Of a DNA stretch of 64,000 nucleotides, positions 8,913-16,929 are shown in pieces; positions within the stretch are counted from its first letter, which is position 1; every line of letters begins with the position of its first letter. The DNA comes from Cryobacterium arcticum (GTDB taxonomy: Bacteria > Actinomycetota > Actinomycetes > Actinomycetales > Microbacteriaceae). The stretch lies in assembly GCF_003185895.1 (NCBI RefSeq), contig NZ_QHLY01000004.1, forward strand, positions 62,001 through 126,000, written 5' to 3'. The translations under genes were made by a program, and so were the position numbers. The notes below the pieces were generated by a model. It was given only the letters and a program-made list of their open reading frames with translations. It was not told where the DNA came from and ran no database searches.

Positions 8913-9640
8913 GCATCCACCTCGTCGGCGGCGGTTGGGCCGCCGAGAGCGACGCCGAGAGCGACGCCGTGGTCTATGGACCGTTCCTGGCCGAGGCCGC
9001 CCTGCGCGCCACCGCTGCCGGCCGCGACGAGCCGCGCCTGGCCGTCATCGTGGTGCGCGGTGACGACGGTGACGACCACGCAGCGAAGCTGGTCGCCGCC
9101 CTCAGCACCGCAGGCGCCATCGCCCCGCACCTCACCGTGCTCGGCCTGGCCGACGAAGCCACGCTGCTCGCGGTGGCGGATGTCGACGGCATCGTGATCG
9201 GCGGCGGCCTCACCCCCGCCTACCTCACGGCCGTCACCCCCATCGCCGGGGAGATCCGCCGCCAGGTCGCCAGCGGTATCCCGTACCTCGGTTACTCCGC
9301 CGGCGCCATGATCGCTGCCGAACGCGCCGTGCTCGGTGGCTGGCAGATCGGCGGGGTTCCGGTGAGCCCCCAGGATGCGTCTGAGGGGCTCGACGAGATC
9401 ACCATCGAGAACGGCATCGGCCTGCTCGACGTGACCGTCGACGTGCACGCCGCCCAGTGGGGCACCCTGAGCCGCATGGTCGCCGCCACCGAAGCCGGGC
9501 TCATCCGCGGCGGCCTCGCCGTCGACGAGGGCACCGTGCTGATCGTGGGCCAGGGCACCCTCGGCGTCGCCGGCACCGGCAGCGTCTGGACCGTGAGCGA
9601 ATCCGAGGGCGGGGTGCTCGTGAGCACCTTCGGCTCCTGA
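8909..9640 (+). CDS. Peptidase S51 / cyanophycinase-like hydrolase
   Basis: 243-residue class-I glutamine-amidotransferase-like serine hydrolase. The nucleophile elbow is [11 protein letters not shown] (Ser about residue 131), with the preceding glycine-rich strand [14 protein letters not shown] near 93-106. These are marks of the S51 family (dipeptidase E, cyanophycinase). Family members cleave Asp-X dipeptides or cyanophycin; substrate here unknown. The GTG start overlaps the preceding stop, so it is co-translated with the phosphoribosyltransferase. Confidence 0.82.
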   Translation: MSIHLVGGGWAAESDAESDAVVYGPFLAEAALRATAAGRDEPRLAVIVVRGDDGDDHAAKLVAALSTAGAIAPHLTVLGLADEATLLAVADVDGIVIGGGLTPAYLTAVTPIAGEIRRQVASGIPYLGYSAGAMIAAERAVLGGWQIGGVPVSPQDASEGLDEITIENGIGLLDVTVDVHAAQWGTLSRMVAATEAGLIRGGLAVDEGTVLIVGQGTLGVAGTGSVWTVSESEGGVLVSTFGS

Positions 9641-9653
9641 GTCGACCCGCGGC

Positions 9654-10370
9654 ATGACCGAACCGGCGTTGATCGAGCCCGGCTGGGCGCGAGCGTTCGG
9701 CGTGCCCGCGACCGGCACCGACGCTGACGGGCTGGTCGAGGTCAGCGGAGTCGCGCCGTTCGCGGCCCCGCTGGCCTTCCTGCGAGCAGAGGCCGCGGCC
9801 GGGCGCACCGTGCTGCCCGCACCGGGCAACATCCTGCGCGCCTTCCGCCAGCCGTTCGACCAGGTGCGGGTGCTGATCGTGGGCCAGGACCCGTACCCGA
9901 CCCCCGGGCATCCGGTGGGCCTGTCGTTCTCCGTGGCCGCCGACGTGCGCCCGGTGCCGCGCAGCCTCGCCAACATCTTCGCCGAGCTGCAGACCGACCT
10001 CGGCCTGCCCACCCCGCCGAACGGCGACCTCACCCCGTGGACCCGGCACGGCGTGCTGCTGCTCAACCGGGTGCTCACCGTGGGCGCGGGCGCCGCCGGC
10101 TCGCACCGGAAACACGGCTGGGAAGCCGTGACCGACCAGGCCATCCGGTCGCTCGCCGGGCGCGGTACCCCGCTGGTGGCGATTCTCTGGGGCAAGGATG
10201 CCGAGAATCTCAGGCCGCTGCTCGGCGCGACGCCCACGATCGTCTCGGCGCATCCCAGCCCGTTGTCGGCCCGGCGCGGCTTCACCGGGTCGCGACCCTT
10301 CAGCCGGGCCAACGCCCTGCTGGCCGGGCAGGGTGCGGCGCCCGTGGACTGGTCACTGACGGTAATCTGA
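9654..10370 (+). CDS. ung: Uracil-DNA glycosylase, family 1
   Basis: 238 residues; removes uracil from DNA at the start of base-excision repair. Catalytic water-activating loop [17 protein letters not shown] (about residues 78-94; Asp in GQDPYP) and the minor-groove loop [11 protein letters not shown] (about 201-211; catalytic His) are intact. Length fits the family (about 220-240). It follows the S51 gene by 13 bases without a clear ribosome site, so the exact start is less sure than the function. Confidence 0.95.
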   Translation: MTEPALIEPGWARAFGVPATGTDADGLVEVSGVAPFAAPLAFLRAEAAAGRTVLPAPGNILRAFRQPFDQVRVLIVGQDPYPTPGHPVGLSFSVAADVRPVPRSLANIFAELQTDLGLPTPPNGDLTPWTRHGVLLLNRVLTVGAGAAGSHRKHGWEAVTDQAIRSLAGRGTPLVAILWGKDAENLRPLLGATPTIVSAHPSPLSARRGFTGSRPFSRANALLAGQGAAPVDWSLTVI

Positions 10371-10396
10371 AAGCGTTACGGGAGAGGACACCACCG

Positions 10397-10975
10397 GTGC
10401 TTGAAGAGGAATACCAGCCGCGTCGACAGCTACCACGCCACCTGGCGCCGGTGCCGGCGCCCGAGGCGCCGTTCGAGTACTCCCTGCGCGACGCCGTGGA
10501 GACGGACCTGCCCGACATCCAGGAGATCTACAACTACTACGTGGCCAACAGCACCGTCACCTTCGACGAGGATGCGATGACCCTCGCCGAGTGGCGCGAC
10601 AAGTTCGCCTACCTGCAGAAGCTCGGCATGCCGTTCATCGTCGCCCAGTCGCCGGCCGGGCAGTTGCTCGGCTACGCGCTGGTGAGCCCGTGGAAGCAGA
10701 AGAAGGCCTACCGGTTCACGGTGGAGAACTCGATCTACCTCGGCGCCGCCTCCACCGGCAAGGGCCTCGGCCGGGTGCTGCTGGCCGAACTGATCGAACG
10801 GTCCACGGCTGCCGGCCTCAAGGAGATCATCGCGGTGATCGCCGACCAGGGTGCTGAGGCGTCGATCAAGCTGCACCAGGACTTCGGTTTCGAAGAGATC
10901 GGCCGGATGGGCAAGGTCGGCTTCAAGTTCGAACGCTGGCTCGGCACCGTTTTGCTGCAGAAGAGCCTCAAATAG
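10397..10975 (+). CDS. GNAT N-acetyltransferase, phosphinothricin-acetyltransferase-like
   Basis: 192-residue GNAT. EIYNYYVANSTVTFDE near residues 45-60 is the N-terminal signature of the phosphinothricin/methionine-sulfoximine acetyltransferase branch, and the acetyl-CoA loop is STGKGLGRVLL near 117-127. Natural substrates of this branch are amino-acid analogues such as methionine sulfoximine; the substrate here is inferred at family level only. GTG start at 10397 has a GGGAGAGGA ribosome site; the longer upstream frame lies inside ung in another frame and is rejected. Confidence 0.82.
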   Translation: MLEEEYQPRRQLPRHLAPVPAPEAPFEYSLRDAVETDLPDIQEIYNYYVANSTVTFDEDAMTLAEWRDKFAYLQKLGMPFIVAQSPAGQLLGYALVSPWKQKKAYRFTVENSIYLGAASTGKGLGRVLLAELIERSTAAGLKEIIAVIADQGAEASIKLHQDFGFEEIGRMGKVGFKFERWLGTVLLQKSLK

Positions 10976-10977
10976 GC

Positions 10978-10996
10978 CGACGCGCTCGCAGCGTCG
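10978..10996. terminator. Short hairpin between convergent genes
   Basis: A perfect 6-bp stem CGACGC / GCGTCG with a 7-base loop fills the 22-base gap between the acetyltransferase stop and the SDR stop. There is no T-tract, as is common for actinobacterial terminators. A bidirectional terminator is plausible from its position. Confidence 0.45.
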
Positions 10997-10997
10997 C

Positions 10998-11822
10998 TCA
11001 GCGGCGGGACAACCGCCCGGTCACCGTCACCACGGCGCGCCGCGGCGACACACCGGCCAGCCAGGCGACCAGCCGGTTCGACGTGCCCGTGATCACATGT
11101 GGGGGAGTGGCCTGCCGGTCCAGCGCCGCGAACGTGCCGCTCACCACCTCGTCGACGCTCATCACCCGTCGCGGTCCCGCCTGCGACCGGTGCGCCACGG
11201 CGTAGAACTCGGTGTCGGTCGGGCCGGGGCACACCGCGGTCACCTTGAGGCCGGTTCCGCGGGTTTCGTACCAGAGCGCCTCGGTCAGGCTGAGTACATA
11301 GGCCTTGGTCGCCGCGTAGACCGCCAGTCGTGGCACCGGCTGGAACGCCGCCGTGCTGGCCACGTTCACCAGCGCCGCGCCGTGCGGATGCGTGAGGGCC
11401 GCGGTGAGCAGGTCGGGCAGCAGCGCGTGGCTGAGGTCGGTGAGCGCCGCCACGTTCACCGCGACCTGGCCGTGCACCCGGTCGGCCGAGGCATCCACCA
11501 CGCTGCCGTAGTGGCCGAAGCCGGCATTGTTGACCAGCGTGCCCACCCGGATGTCCCGCTCGGCCAGGTCGCGCACGAGCTCGGCGACCGCACCGGGTTC
11601 GGCCAGGTCGAGCGGGATCACCGTCGACACCGTGCCGTACTTCTCGGCCAGCTCCACCGCGAGCGCCTCGAGCCGGTCGAGCCGGCGGGCGGTGAGCACC
11701 AGGTCGGCGCCGCGGCGGGCAAGTTCGTGGGCGTAGCCCACGCCCAGGCCGCTGGACGCCCCGGTGACCAGGGCGGTGGTTCCCATCGGATTGAACAGCG
11801 CGGCGGCATCGGTGCGGGTCAT
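10998..11822 (-). CDS. Short-chain dehydrogenase/reductase
   Basis: 274-residue classical SDR. Cofactor motif TGASSGLGVGYA (about residues 21-32), NNAG near 97, catalytic Ser in VNVASTAAF, and YAATK near 165. The C-terminus carries a basic stretch after VAWLAGVSPRR, suggesting a membrane-associated ketoreductase of the DltE/YqjQ type, but the substrate is unknown. A TAGCCT -10 box ends six bases before the ATG (leaderless). It is divergent from the amidase. Confidence 0.85.
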   Translation of the reverse strand: MTRTDAAALFNPMGTTALVTGASSGLGVGYAHELARRGADLVLTARRLDRLEALAVELAEKYGTVSTVIPLDLAEPGAVAELVRDLAERDIRVGTLVNNAGFGHYGSVVDASADRVHGQVAVNVAALTDLSHALLPDLLTAALTHPHGAALVNVASTAAFQPVPRLAVYAATKAYVLSLTEALWYETRGTGLKVTAVCPGPTDTEFYAVAHRSQAGPRRVMSVDEVVSGTFAALDRQATPPHVITGTSNRLVAWLAGVSPRRAVVTVTGRLSRR

Positions 11823-11911
11823 GCTCAGAGGCTACCCGGGCCGGGGTTTTCACCGCCAGACGCCACGCGCCGCGCCGACGACGAGGGGCGGCGCGTCGTT
11901 AGGCTCGGAGG

Positions 11912-13339
11912 ATGACCGAGCTCTTCGAACTGACCGCCCTCGACCAGTGGCGCGCGCTGCAGCGCGGCGACGTCAGCCCCACCGAGCTGACCGAGCACTA
12001 CCTGGCCCGCATCGAGCGCCTGAACCCCGGCCTCGGCGCGTTCGTCACCGTGACGGCCGACGCCGCCCGGGCCCGGGCGAGGCACGTCGAGACCGAGGTC
12101 GCCAAGACGGCGCCACTCTGGGGTCTGCCCTTCGCCGACAAGGACCTGCAACTGCGGGCCGGTGTGCCGGCCCGGCTTGGCTCCCGGCTGATGCGGGACA
12201 ATATTCCCGAGACCAGCGACCTGCTGGTGCAGGCCCTCGACACCGCCGGCGGCATCAGCCTGGGCAAGACCAACACGCCCGAATTCGGACTGCCGTCCTA
12301 CACCGAGCCGGTCGCCGGCTCGCCCGCGCGCAACCCCTGGAACCCGGAGTTCGGCGCGGGCGGGTCCAGCGGTGGTGCCGCGGTCGCCGTGGCCGCCCGG
12401 CTCTTGCCGTTCGCTCCGGGCAGCGACGGCGGCGGGTCGGTGCGCATCCCCGCGGCCGCCAGCGGCCTGGTGGGGCTCAAACCGTCCCGCGGGCGCATTC
12501 CCGCTGCCTCCGGCCTGGATTCTCCCGGCGGCCTGCCGGTGGCCGGACCGCTGGCGCGCACCGTGGCGGATGCCGCGCTGCTGCTCGACGCCATGATCGC
12601 GCCCGCCGGCGGCCGGCCCGAGCACCCGTTCGCCGTGCGCGCTCCCGGCGGCGAGGAGCAGTTTCTCGGCGCCGCCGTGCGGGGTGAGGGCCGCTACCAG
12701 CTCGGCGTGATGACCACCTCGGCCTGGGACGATGCCTACGAGATCAGCCTGGCGCCGGAGGCCCTGGCCGCGCTCGAAGACGCTGTGACCGGCTTCGCCG
12801 CGATCGGGCACGGTATCGAACAGACCGCCCTCACCCCGGATGCGAGTTACGCGCCGGCCTTCCGGGCGCTGTGGCAGCTCAGCGCCGCGCGCATCCCCGC
12901 CGACACACCCGAAAAGGAGGAGCTGCTCGAACCGCTCACCCGCTGGCTGATGCACCGCGGCCGGGAGCTGAGTGGCCGGGCAGTCGCCGAGGCGCTCACT
13001 GCCCTGGCTGCCTACGAGCGCTCGTTCATCCGGCAGCTGTCGGCCTACGACGCCGTGCTCACCCCGGCCCTCGCGCTCACGCCCCGCCCGGTGGGCTGGT
13101 ACGACGCCGAGAACGGCGAACGCAACTTCGCCCAGCAGGTGCAGTACACCCCGTTCACCTCCATGATCAACGTCTGTGGCCTGCCCGCCATCACCCTGCC
13201 GGTCAGCCAGACCGCCGACGGCCTGCCGATGGGTGTGCAGCTGATCGGCCGGCCCGGCGGCGAGGCCACCCTGCTCGCGCTCGGTGCGCAGCTCGAGCGG
13301 AAGTTGCGCTGGCAGGACCGGGTGCCACCCGGACTCTGA
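11912..13339 (+). CDS. Amidase-signature enzyme
   Basis: 475-residue amidase-signature hydrolase. The Ser-cis-Ser-Lys triad is visible: Lys in FADKDLQLRAG (about residue 73), the first Ser in GSDGGGSVRIPAA (about 170) and the nucleophile region GGSSGGAAVAVAA (about 150). Length matches bacterial amidases and GatA relatives; GatA itself is unlikely because gatC and gatB are not adjacent. Substrate unknown. A TAGGCT -10 box ends six bases before ATG; the GGAGG just before ATG is too close to act as a normal ribosome site. Confidence 0.88.
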   Translation: MTELFELTALDQWRALQRGDVSPTELTEHYLARIERLNPGLGAFVTVTADAARARARHVETEVAKTAPLWGLPFADKDLQLRAGVPARLGSRLMRDNIPETSDLLVQALDTAGGISLGKTNTPEFGLPSYTEPVAGSPARNPWNPEFGAGGSSGGAAVAVAARLLPFAPGSDGGGSVRIPAAASGLVGLKPSRGRIPAASGLDSPGGLPVAGPLARTVADAALLLDAMIAPAGGRPEHPFAVRAPGGEEQFLGAAVRGEGRYQLGVMTTSAWDDAYEISLAPEALAALEDAVTGFAAIGHGIEQTALTPDASYAPAFRALWQLSAARIPADTPEKEELLEPLTRWLMHRGRELSGRAVAEALTALAAYERSFIRQLSAYDAVLTPALALTPRPVGWYDAENGERNFAQQVQYTPFTSMINVCGLPAITLPVSQTADGLPMGVQLIGRPGGEATLLALGAQLERKLRWQDRVPPGL

Positions 13340-13360
13340 CAGGCACCTTACGGGCGTGTC

Positions 13361-13383
13361 TTGTTTTGAATGACTCAAAACAA
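13361..13383. promoter_or_regulatory. Perfect palindromic operator of the Fur-type regulator
   Basis: TTGTTTTGA and TCAAAACAA form perfect 9-bp arms around a 5-base spacer. The site covers the expected -35 and spacer of the promoter whose -10 box TAGCGT is at 13388-13393. AT-rich palindromes of this kind are the usual targets of FurA/CatR/PerR-like proteins that control adjacent catalase genes, so autoregulation of the next gene is the likely role. Confidence 0.8.
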
Positions 13384-13398
13384 CTGCTAGCGTGAGGC

Positions 13399-13902
13399 AT
13401 GGCCACACGCGAAGGAACCGACACGGAGCACCACTCTCATGGTCTCCGTGAGGGCGATCACGGCTCCGACGACTTCGCGGCCGTCATTCGCGACGCCGGG
13501 CTCAAGGTCACCGCACCCCGGCTCGCCGTGCTCACCAGCCTGGCCGCGTCGGCGCACGCCACCGCGGAGCAGCTCTTCGACACCGTGAGCGTGAGCCTGC
13601 CCGGCACCAGCCTGCAGGCCGTGTACGGCGTGCTGGGCGCGTTCACCACCGCCGGCCTGGTGCGCCGCATCGAGCCCGCGGGCTCCGCCGCCCTGTTCGA
13701 GCGGCGGGTCGGCGACAACCACCATCACCTCATCTGCACCGGCTGCCGCTCGGTGACCGACGTCGAGTGCGTGGTCGGGGAAGCCCCCTGCCTCACCCCC
13801 AGCGACGCTGCCGGCTTCGTCGTGCAGACCGCCGAAGTGACCTTCTGGGGACTCTGCCCCGACTGCCAGGCCGGCGCCGCGGCATCCGCCCACGATCTCT
13901 GA
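13399..13902 (+). CDS. Fur-family regulator (FurA/CatR-like) upstream of catalase
   Basis: 167-residue Fur-family repressor: winged-helix DNA-binding domain (about 25-105, [15 protein letters not shown] at its start), then the metal-binding dimer domain with [11 protein letters not shown] (about 111-121) and a C-terminal CPDC pair, giving two CxxC zinc-site motifs. The N-terminus is His-rich ([13 protein letters not shown]). Position 52 bases before catalase suggests a peroxide- or iron-responsive repressor of the pair. The -10 box lies five bases before ATG, so the mRNA is probably leaderless. Confidence 0.9.
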   Translation: MATREGTDTEHHSHGLREGDHGSDDFAAVIRDAGLKVTAPRLAVLTSLAASAHATAEQLFDTVSVSLPGTSLQAVYGVLGAFTTAGLVRRIEPAGSAALFERRVGDNHHHLICTGCRSVTDVECVVGEAPCLTPSDAAGFVVQTAEVTFWGLCPDCQAGAAASAHDL

Positions 13903-13954
13903 ACGACACCTTCTGAATGACCTGAACGACCAGCACCTGACCCAAAGGAGAACC

Positions 13955-15460
13955 ATGACGATCACGCCCCCCACGACCACGCAGACCGGCACCCCGGTCC
14001 CCAGCGACGAGCACTCCCTCACCGCCGGCTCTGAGGGCGTCACCGCCCTGCACGACCGCTACCTGGTCGAGAAGCTCGCCCAGTTCAACCGCGAGCGCAT
14101 CCCGGAGCGCATCGTGCACGCCAAGGGCGGCGGGGCGCACGGCGTCTTCGAGGTCACCGGCGACGTCTCCGCCTACACCCGTGCCGCTCTGTTCCAGCCT
14201 GGCGCCCGCACCGACACCCTGCAGCGCTTCTCCAGCGTCGCCGGCGAGCAGGGCTCGCCCGACACCTGGCGCGACGTGCGCGGCTTCTCGGTGAAGTTCT
14301 ACACGACCGAGGGTAACTACGACATCGTCGGCAACAACACCCCGGTGTTCTTCATTCGCGACGGCATCAAGTTCCCCGACTTTATCCACTCGCAGAAGCG
14401 CCTGCCGGGATCCGGCCTCCGCGACGCCGACATGCAGTGGGACTTCTGGACCCTCTCGCCCGAATCCGCACACCAGGTCACCTACCTGATGGGCGACCGC
14501 GGCCTGCCGCGCTCCTGGCGCACCATGCCCGGCTTCGGCTCGCACACCTACCAGTGGATCAACGCCGCCGGTGAGCGCTTCTGGGTGAAGTACCACTTCA
14601 CCTCCAACCAGGGCAACATCGAGATGGAAGGCGCCGAGGCCGAGCTCATCGCCGGAGCCGACGCCGACTACTACCGCCGCGACCTCTACGAGGCCATCGA
14701 CGCCGGCGACTTCCCGTCCTGGGACGTGCACGTGCAGGTCATGCCGTACGAAGAGGGCAAGACCTACCGGTTCAACCCGTTCGACCTCACCAAGGTCTGG
14801 CCGCACAGTGACTTCCCGCTGATCAAGGTGGGCACGCACACCCTCAACCGCAACCCGGGCAACTTCTTCGCCGAGATCGAGCAGGCCGCGTTCTCGCCGG
14901 CCAACCTCGTTCCCGGCATCGCGGCCAGCCCTGACAAGATGCTCATGGCGCGCATCTTCTCCTACCCGGACGCGCAGCGCTACCGCGTGGGCACCAACTA
15001 CAACCAGCTGCCGGTGAACGCGCCGATCTCGCCGGTGAACAACTACTCCCAGGATGGCGCCGCCCGGTACCACTTCAACGACGCCAGTGCGCCGAACTAC
15101 GCGCCGAACTCGCTCGGCGGCCCCGTCGCCGATGCCGCCCTCGCGGGCGACGGCACCTGGGAGAGCGACGGTGCGCTGGTGCGGAGCGCCGCTCTCCTGC
15201 GCGCCGACGACGATGACTTCGGCCAGGCCGGCACGCTGTACCGCGAGGTCTTCGATGACGCGGCCAAGGCCCGCTTCCTCGACACCATCACGGGCGCCGT
15301 CGGCGGCGTCACCCGCCCCGAGGTGAAGGAACGCGCCATCCAGTACTGGACGAACGTGGACGCGACCCTCGGCGCGAGCCTGCGTCTGAACCTGGCCGAC
15401 GGCGAAGCGGAGGCCACCTCGGCCAACGTTGCCGCCGAGCCGGTCGGCGTCGGCGAGTAA
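13955..15460 (+). CDS. katA: Haem catalase, small-subunit type
   Basis: 501-residue monofunctional catalase that disproportionates hydrogen peroxide in the cytoplasm. Distal active-site motif [20 protein letters not shown] (His near residue 57), distal Asn region in [13 protein letters not shown] near 128, and the proximal haem ligand region [15 protein letters not shown] (Tyr near 336). Length matches clade-3 catalases. Strong AAAGGAG ribosome site. Forms a two-gene unit with the Fur-type regulator. Confidence 0.96.
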   Translation: MTITPPTTTQTGTPVPSDEHSLTAGSEGVTALHDRYLVEKLAQFNRERIPERIVHAKGGGAHGVFEVTGDVSAYTRAALFQPGARTDTLQRFSSVAGEQGSPDTWRDVRGFSVKFYTTEGNYDIVGNNTPVFFIRDGIKFPDFIHSQKRLPGSGLRDADMQWDFWTLSPESAHQVTYLMGDRGLPRSWRTMPGFGSHTYQWINAAGERFWVKYHFTSNQGNIEMEGAEAELIAGADADYYRRDLYEAIDAGDFPSWDVHVQVMPYEEGKTYRFNPFDLTKVWPHSDFPLIKVGTHTLNRNPGNFFAEIEQAAFSPANLVPGIAASPDKMLMARIFSYPDAQRYRVGTNYNQLPVNAPISPVNNYSQDGAARYHFNDASAPNYAPNSLGGPVADAALAGDGTWESDGALVRSAALLRADDDDFGQAGTLYREVFDDAAKARFLDTITGAVGGVTRPEVKERAIQYWTNVDATLGASLRLNLADGEAEATSANVAAEPVGVGE

Positions 15461-15485
15461 CCAGCACCACCGCACCACCGAATCG

Positions 15486-15563
15486 CTGGTCGAGCTTGTC
15501 GAGACCCGGTGAGCATGTCTGCGTTCAGAGGACGGCTCACGGGATCTCGACAGGCTCGATCAG
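15486..15563. repeat. 29-bp imperfect inverted repeat after catalase
   Basis: Arms at 15486-15514 and 15535-15563 match with only a few mismatches and enclose a 20-base loop. The core of each arm is GTCGAGCTTGTCGAGA or its near complement, itself palindromic. Such GTCGAG-rich elements are, as far as I know, dispersed in Microbacteriaceae genomes between genes. It sits 25 bases after the catalase stop and could end its transcript. Confidence 0.7.
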
Positions 15564-15597
15564 CGGGGCGGAGGAACATCCGCCGGGCGCAATTGAG

Positions 15598-15613
15598 GTA
15601 AGGCATGCCATAC
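15598..15613. promoter_or_regulatory. Candidate DtxR/IdeR-type iron box before the siderophore-interacting protein
   Basis: GTAAGGCATGCCATAC is a 16-bp palindrome with one mismatch and overlaps the CATACT -10 box (15609-15614) of the next gene. Its AT-flanked AGGC-GCCT-like core recalls DtxR/IdeR boxes. Iron repression of a siderophore-reductase gene is the expected logic; the binding protein is inferred. Confidence 0.55.
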
Positions 15614-15620
15614 TTAGGCC

Positions 15621-16559
15621 ATGCTTACATCGACTGTCGCTGCTGCGCAGGCCCCCGCACGCGTGCGGGCACCGCGCCCGAGCTATCGCCCGTTCGCCGT
15701 CTCAGTGGCCCGCGTGCAACGCCTGTCGACTAATTTCACCCGGGTGACCTTCACCGGCCCCGACCTGCATGAGTTCGGCACCGCCGGCCTCGACCAGCGC
15801 ATCAAGATCGTGCTGCCGCTGCCGGGCGTGGGCGTCTCCCTCTTCCCGCAGCACGACTCCTGGTACGAGGCCTGGCGCGACCTGCCCGACGAACACCGCA
15901 ACCCGATCCGCACCTACACGGTGCGGCAGGCCCGGCCAGAGCACCGCGAGGTCGACATCGACTTCGTCACCCACGGTGACGCCGGCCCAGCCTCCCGCTG
16001 GGTGCGCGCCGCCCTCGTCGGCGACGAGGTCGCGATTGTGGGGCCGCTCGCCGACGGCGACAACCCGAGCATCGGCATCGAGTGGGCTCCGGGCAACGCC
16101 AACACCGTGCTGATCGCGGGCGACGAGACCGCCGCACCGGCGATCTGCGCCATCCTCTCGGCCCTGCCGCGCGACGCCCGCGGCTGCGCCTACATCGAGG
16201 TGCCAGAGGCGGGCGACGCCCACGAGACCCACGCGCCCGAGGGCGTGACCGTCACCTGGTTGCCGCGCGACGGCGGCGCTCACGGTGCCGCGCTCGAGAC
16301 CGCCGTGAAGGGCTGGACGGCTCGTTTCATAACCGCCCACCACGCTGGCGCTGACCTCCCCGAGATCGACATCGACGAGTCGATCCTGTGGGAGGTGCCC
16401 GACGGCTCCGCTCTCGACGGCGAGCTCTACGCCTGGCTGGCCGGTGAAGCCAGCGTGATCAAGCGCCTACGCCGGTTCCTGGTCTCAGAGGTCGGCATCG
16501 ACCGCCGCCAGGTGGCTTTCATGGGGTACTGGCGGGACGGTCGCGCGGAGCACGCGTGA
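15621..16559 (+). CDS. Siderophore-interacting protein (flavin ferric-siderophore reductase)
   Basis: 312-residue SIP-family protein: N-terminal FAD-binding beta barrel (about residues 18-145, flavin motif RTYTVRQA near 94) and C-terminal SIP/NAD(P)-like domain with AGDETAAPAI near 172 and the conserved end YAWLAGEASVIKRLRRFL near 273-290, then QVAFMGYWRDGRAE. Such proteins release iron from siderophores by reduction in the cytoplasm. ATG is exactly six bases after the CATACT -10 box (leaderless). The 3' end overlaps the next, convergent gene by 41 bases. Confidence 0.93.
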   Translation: MLTSTVAAAQAPARVRAPRPSYRPFAVSVARVQRLSTNFTRVTFTGPDLHEFGTAGLDQRIKIVLPLPGVGVSLFPQHDSWYEAWRDLPDEHRNPIRTYTVRQARPEHREVDIDFVTHGDAGPASRWVRAALVGDEVAIVGPLADGDNPSIGIEWAPGNANTVLIAGDETAAPAICAILSALPRDARGCAYIEVPEAGDAHETHAPEGVTVTWLPRDGGAHGAALETAVKGWTARFITAHHAGADLPEIDIDESILWEVPDGSALDGELYAWLAGEASVIKRLRRFLVSEVGIDRRQVAFMGYWRDGRAEHA

Positions 16560-16929
16560 CCACCCGCTTCTTGCGCAGGTAGCCGCCCTTCTCCAAGCCG
16601 GCCTCGATCTCGAACCGGTTCTTCAGCGGGTCACGCCCGGCGACGAAGTACAGCAGCGGAAAGAGCATGCCGTAGCGCTGCCACTGCAGCTTGTGCACGG
16701 CTTCGTGCTCGAGCACATCCGCCGACACATTCTGGTTGGTGAGGTAGACGGCGCCCACGCAGGAGCCGCCGCGGCCGAAGCTCCAGGCGGGCAGGCCGCG
16801 GAAGACAAACAGGCCGTTACGGCGTTCGATCCGGCCGGTGCTCCAGATGGCGCCCCAGACCAGACCGACGGCGGTGGCATAGAGGTAGCCGGCCCGGCTG
16901 AGCGGGGAGTCGAACAGGATGCGCCGCAT
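16519..16929 (-). CDS. Uncharacterised protein with HExxH-like motif
   Basis: 136 residues; I do not recognise a named family. A hydrophobic segment near residues 14-30 (AGYLYATAVGLVWGAIW) may be membrane-associated. NVSADVLEHEAVHKLQWQ (about 67-84) has HEAVH, a zincin-like HExxH, although no third ligand is obvious. The C-terminus is basic. Its ATG overlaps the stop of the upstream flavoprotein gene in TGATG, so the two are coupled. Its 3' end overlaps the siderophore-interacting protein gene on the opposite strand. Confidence 0.7.
   Translation of the reverse strand: MRRILFDSPLSRAGYLYATAVGLVWGAIWSTGRIERRNGLFVFRGLPAWSFGRGGSCVGAVYLTNQNVSADVLEHEAVHKLQWQRYGMLFPLLYFVAGRDPLKNRFEIEAGLEKGGYLRKKRVVTRAPRDRPASTP

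Noticed and set aside
10037-10396. Upstream extension of the phosphinothricin-acetyltransferase-like frame into ung
   Set aside because: It lies within ung in another frame, and the GTG at 10397 has its own ribosome site.
11912-13339. GatA subunit of the aminoacyl-tRNA amidotransferase
   Set aside because: No gatB or gatC nearby, and amidase-signature enzymes of this length are mostly stand-alone.
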